Source: Patescibacteria group bacterium
GTDB lineage: Bacteria; Patescibacteriota; Minisyncoccia; HO2-45-28
DNA length: 37,483 nt
NCBI GenBank assembly: GCA_022563755.1
Contig: JADFMT010000006.1
Coordinates: forward strand, 1 to 37,483
Reading direction: 5' to 3'
Shown in pieces: positions 36,684-37,483 of the stretch. Each line of letters starts with the position of its first letter. Positions within the stretch are counted from its first letter, which is position 1. The notes below the pieces were generated by a model. The model was not told the DNA's origin and did not search any database. It saw only the letters and a program-made list of their open reading frames with translations. Both the position numbers and the translations under genes were made by a program.

Positions 36684-37483
36684 TTAAGGTTCTCCTTGTA
36701 GAGATTCCTGTGAGATCGAAACCGCGCCGGTTCCGTCGGTTTTGTTGATGAATCCCATGGCTGCTCTAAGATTTTCATCGGTTAGCGGTACGGGTTTTCC
36801 TAAGTTCCAATTTTGAAAACCATGTCCATCTACTGCGATCGTGCCATTTTCGTAAATAATCAGATCAACGTCCGTGAAATTATCTTTAACATCAAAGCTG
36901 ATTTTTAATTTGTTGTCTTCAATTTCCCATTCTACTGCATTAAACAAGTCTTTTTTTGTCCAATTTTCACCGATTAGATTGACTAAGGGAAACTTAGCGG
37001 TATCCGGATGTTCAAAGACCTTCATAAGATCTACCAACCTGTTATCGCTTAGTCCTTTAGAACTCTCAATAAATCCGCTGTCAAGGTATTTTTTTATGAC
37101 GTCGCAACTTAATGTGTTTCCGGATTGGCTGTTGAATCTAAAAATAGTATCTAATTCTTTTTTATCTAAACTTGGATGCTCTGTCCAAAACTTTAATTGA
37201 TCTTCTTTACCCCATCCTTCCGGGGTAATATTCCACTCTTTTAGTTGTTCTTCTACATTTTCAATTGGAGGTGATACTTCTGCCGCTCCCTTAACAAGTT
37301 TTTCAATAAGCGCTTCTTTAGTTTTATTAAACTCATCTACCTTTCTATCCATGACCTTTCCAGCTATTTCAGGCATACTTTTTGCCCCGTCAGCCATTTC
37401 GGTTTTAATATTTTCTTCCGTAAGTATATGCACCGGTCCATTCTCGCTATAGATAACCGGCGTCACTTCTCTTGGCCCTCCCG
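36684..37483 (-). CDS. Hypothetical protein, N-terminus beyond window edge
   Basis: Frame stays open upstream of the listed GTG (GGPRE-VTPVIYSENGPVHIL...) to the window end. Confidence 0.65.
   Translation of the reverse strand, partial: GGPREVTPVIYSENGPVHILTEENIKTEMADGAKSMPEIAGKVMDRKVDEFNKTKEALIEKLVKGAAEVSPPIENVEEQLKEWNITPEGWGKEDQLKFWTEHPSLDKKELDTIFRFNSQSGNTLSCDVIKKYLDSGFIESSKGLSDNRLVDLMKVFEHPDTAKFPLVNLIGENWTKKDLFNAVEWEIEDNKLKISFDVKDNFTDVDLIIYENGTIAVDGHGFQNWNLGKPVPLTDENLRAAMGFINKTDGTGAVSISQESLQGEP

Noticed and set aside
36625-36700. Inverted repeat ttgccatt/aatgccaa near the end of the edge ORF as a terminator
   Set aside because: Arms carry a central mismatch and length differences, and there is no clean T-tract.
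1-37483. CRISPR arrays, tRNA or rRNA genes
   Set aside because: No regularly spaced direct repeats and no convincing cloverleaf or rRNA sequence found by eye; a tRNAscan or minCED run would be decisive.
1-37483. Alternative genetic code (UGA = Gly as in Gracilibacteria/SR1)
   Set aside because: TGA acts as a normal stop, e.g. ychF ends ...EFKI-TGA with a complete TGS domain, and conserved proteins contain no in-frame TGA.

Overview
The window looks like part of a compact CPR/Patescibacteria-type (Parcubacteria-like) genome using the standard code. This placement is inferred from gene content: no uL30 gene, tandem VirB2-like pilins, and heavy gene overlap. Left end: four tandem VirB2/TrbC-like pilin ORFs (+), then a tightly packed minus-strand operon (RNase HI, recJ, pgk, tpiA, dedA, galT, GT2). 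This is followed leftward-reading by ruvX, map, an adk-like kinase, secY and a full S10/spc ribosomal protein cluster headed by tuf (7.6-20.9 kb). The middle holds trpS, a small accessory cluster (membrane wHTH, two hypothetical membrane proteins), NUDIX, a phosphohexomutase, ychF, rpsF-ssb-rpsR, recA and ftsK. The right end carries an accessory cassette of three exported proteins led by a trypsin-like lipoprotein, then fusA-rpsG-rpsL and an edge-truncated ORF. The most notable non-coding signals are: (1) a three-way-junction-like structured element with terminator-like ends in the leader of the protease cassette; (2) a repeated 33-55 bp module, containing a TATAAA box, abutting the start codons of secY, rplF and ssb; (3) several genes whose -10-like box sits only 5-10 nt from the ATG, consistent with leaderless mRNAs; (4) two near-identical palindromes bracketing the 22.1-23.5 kb accessory genes; (5) hairpins in the rpsL leader and between rpsJ and rplC. 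All identifications come from motif reading by eye; no searches were run.
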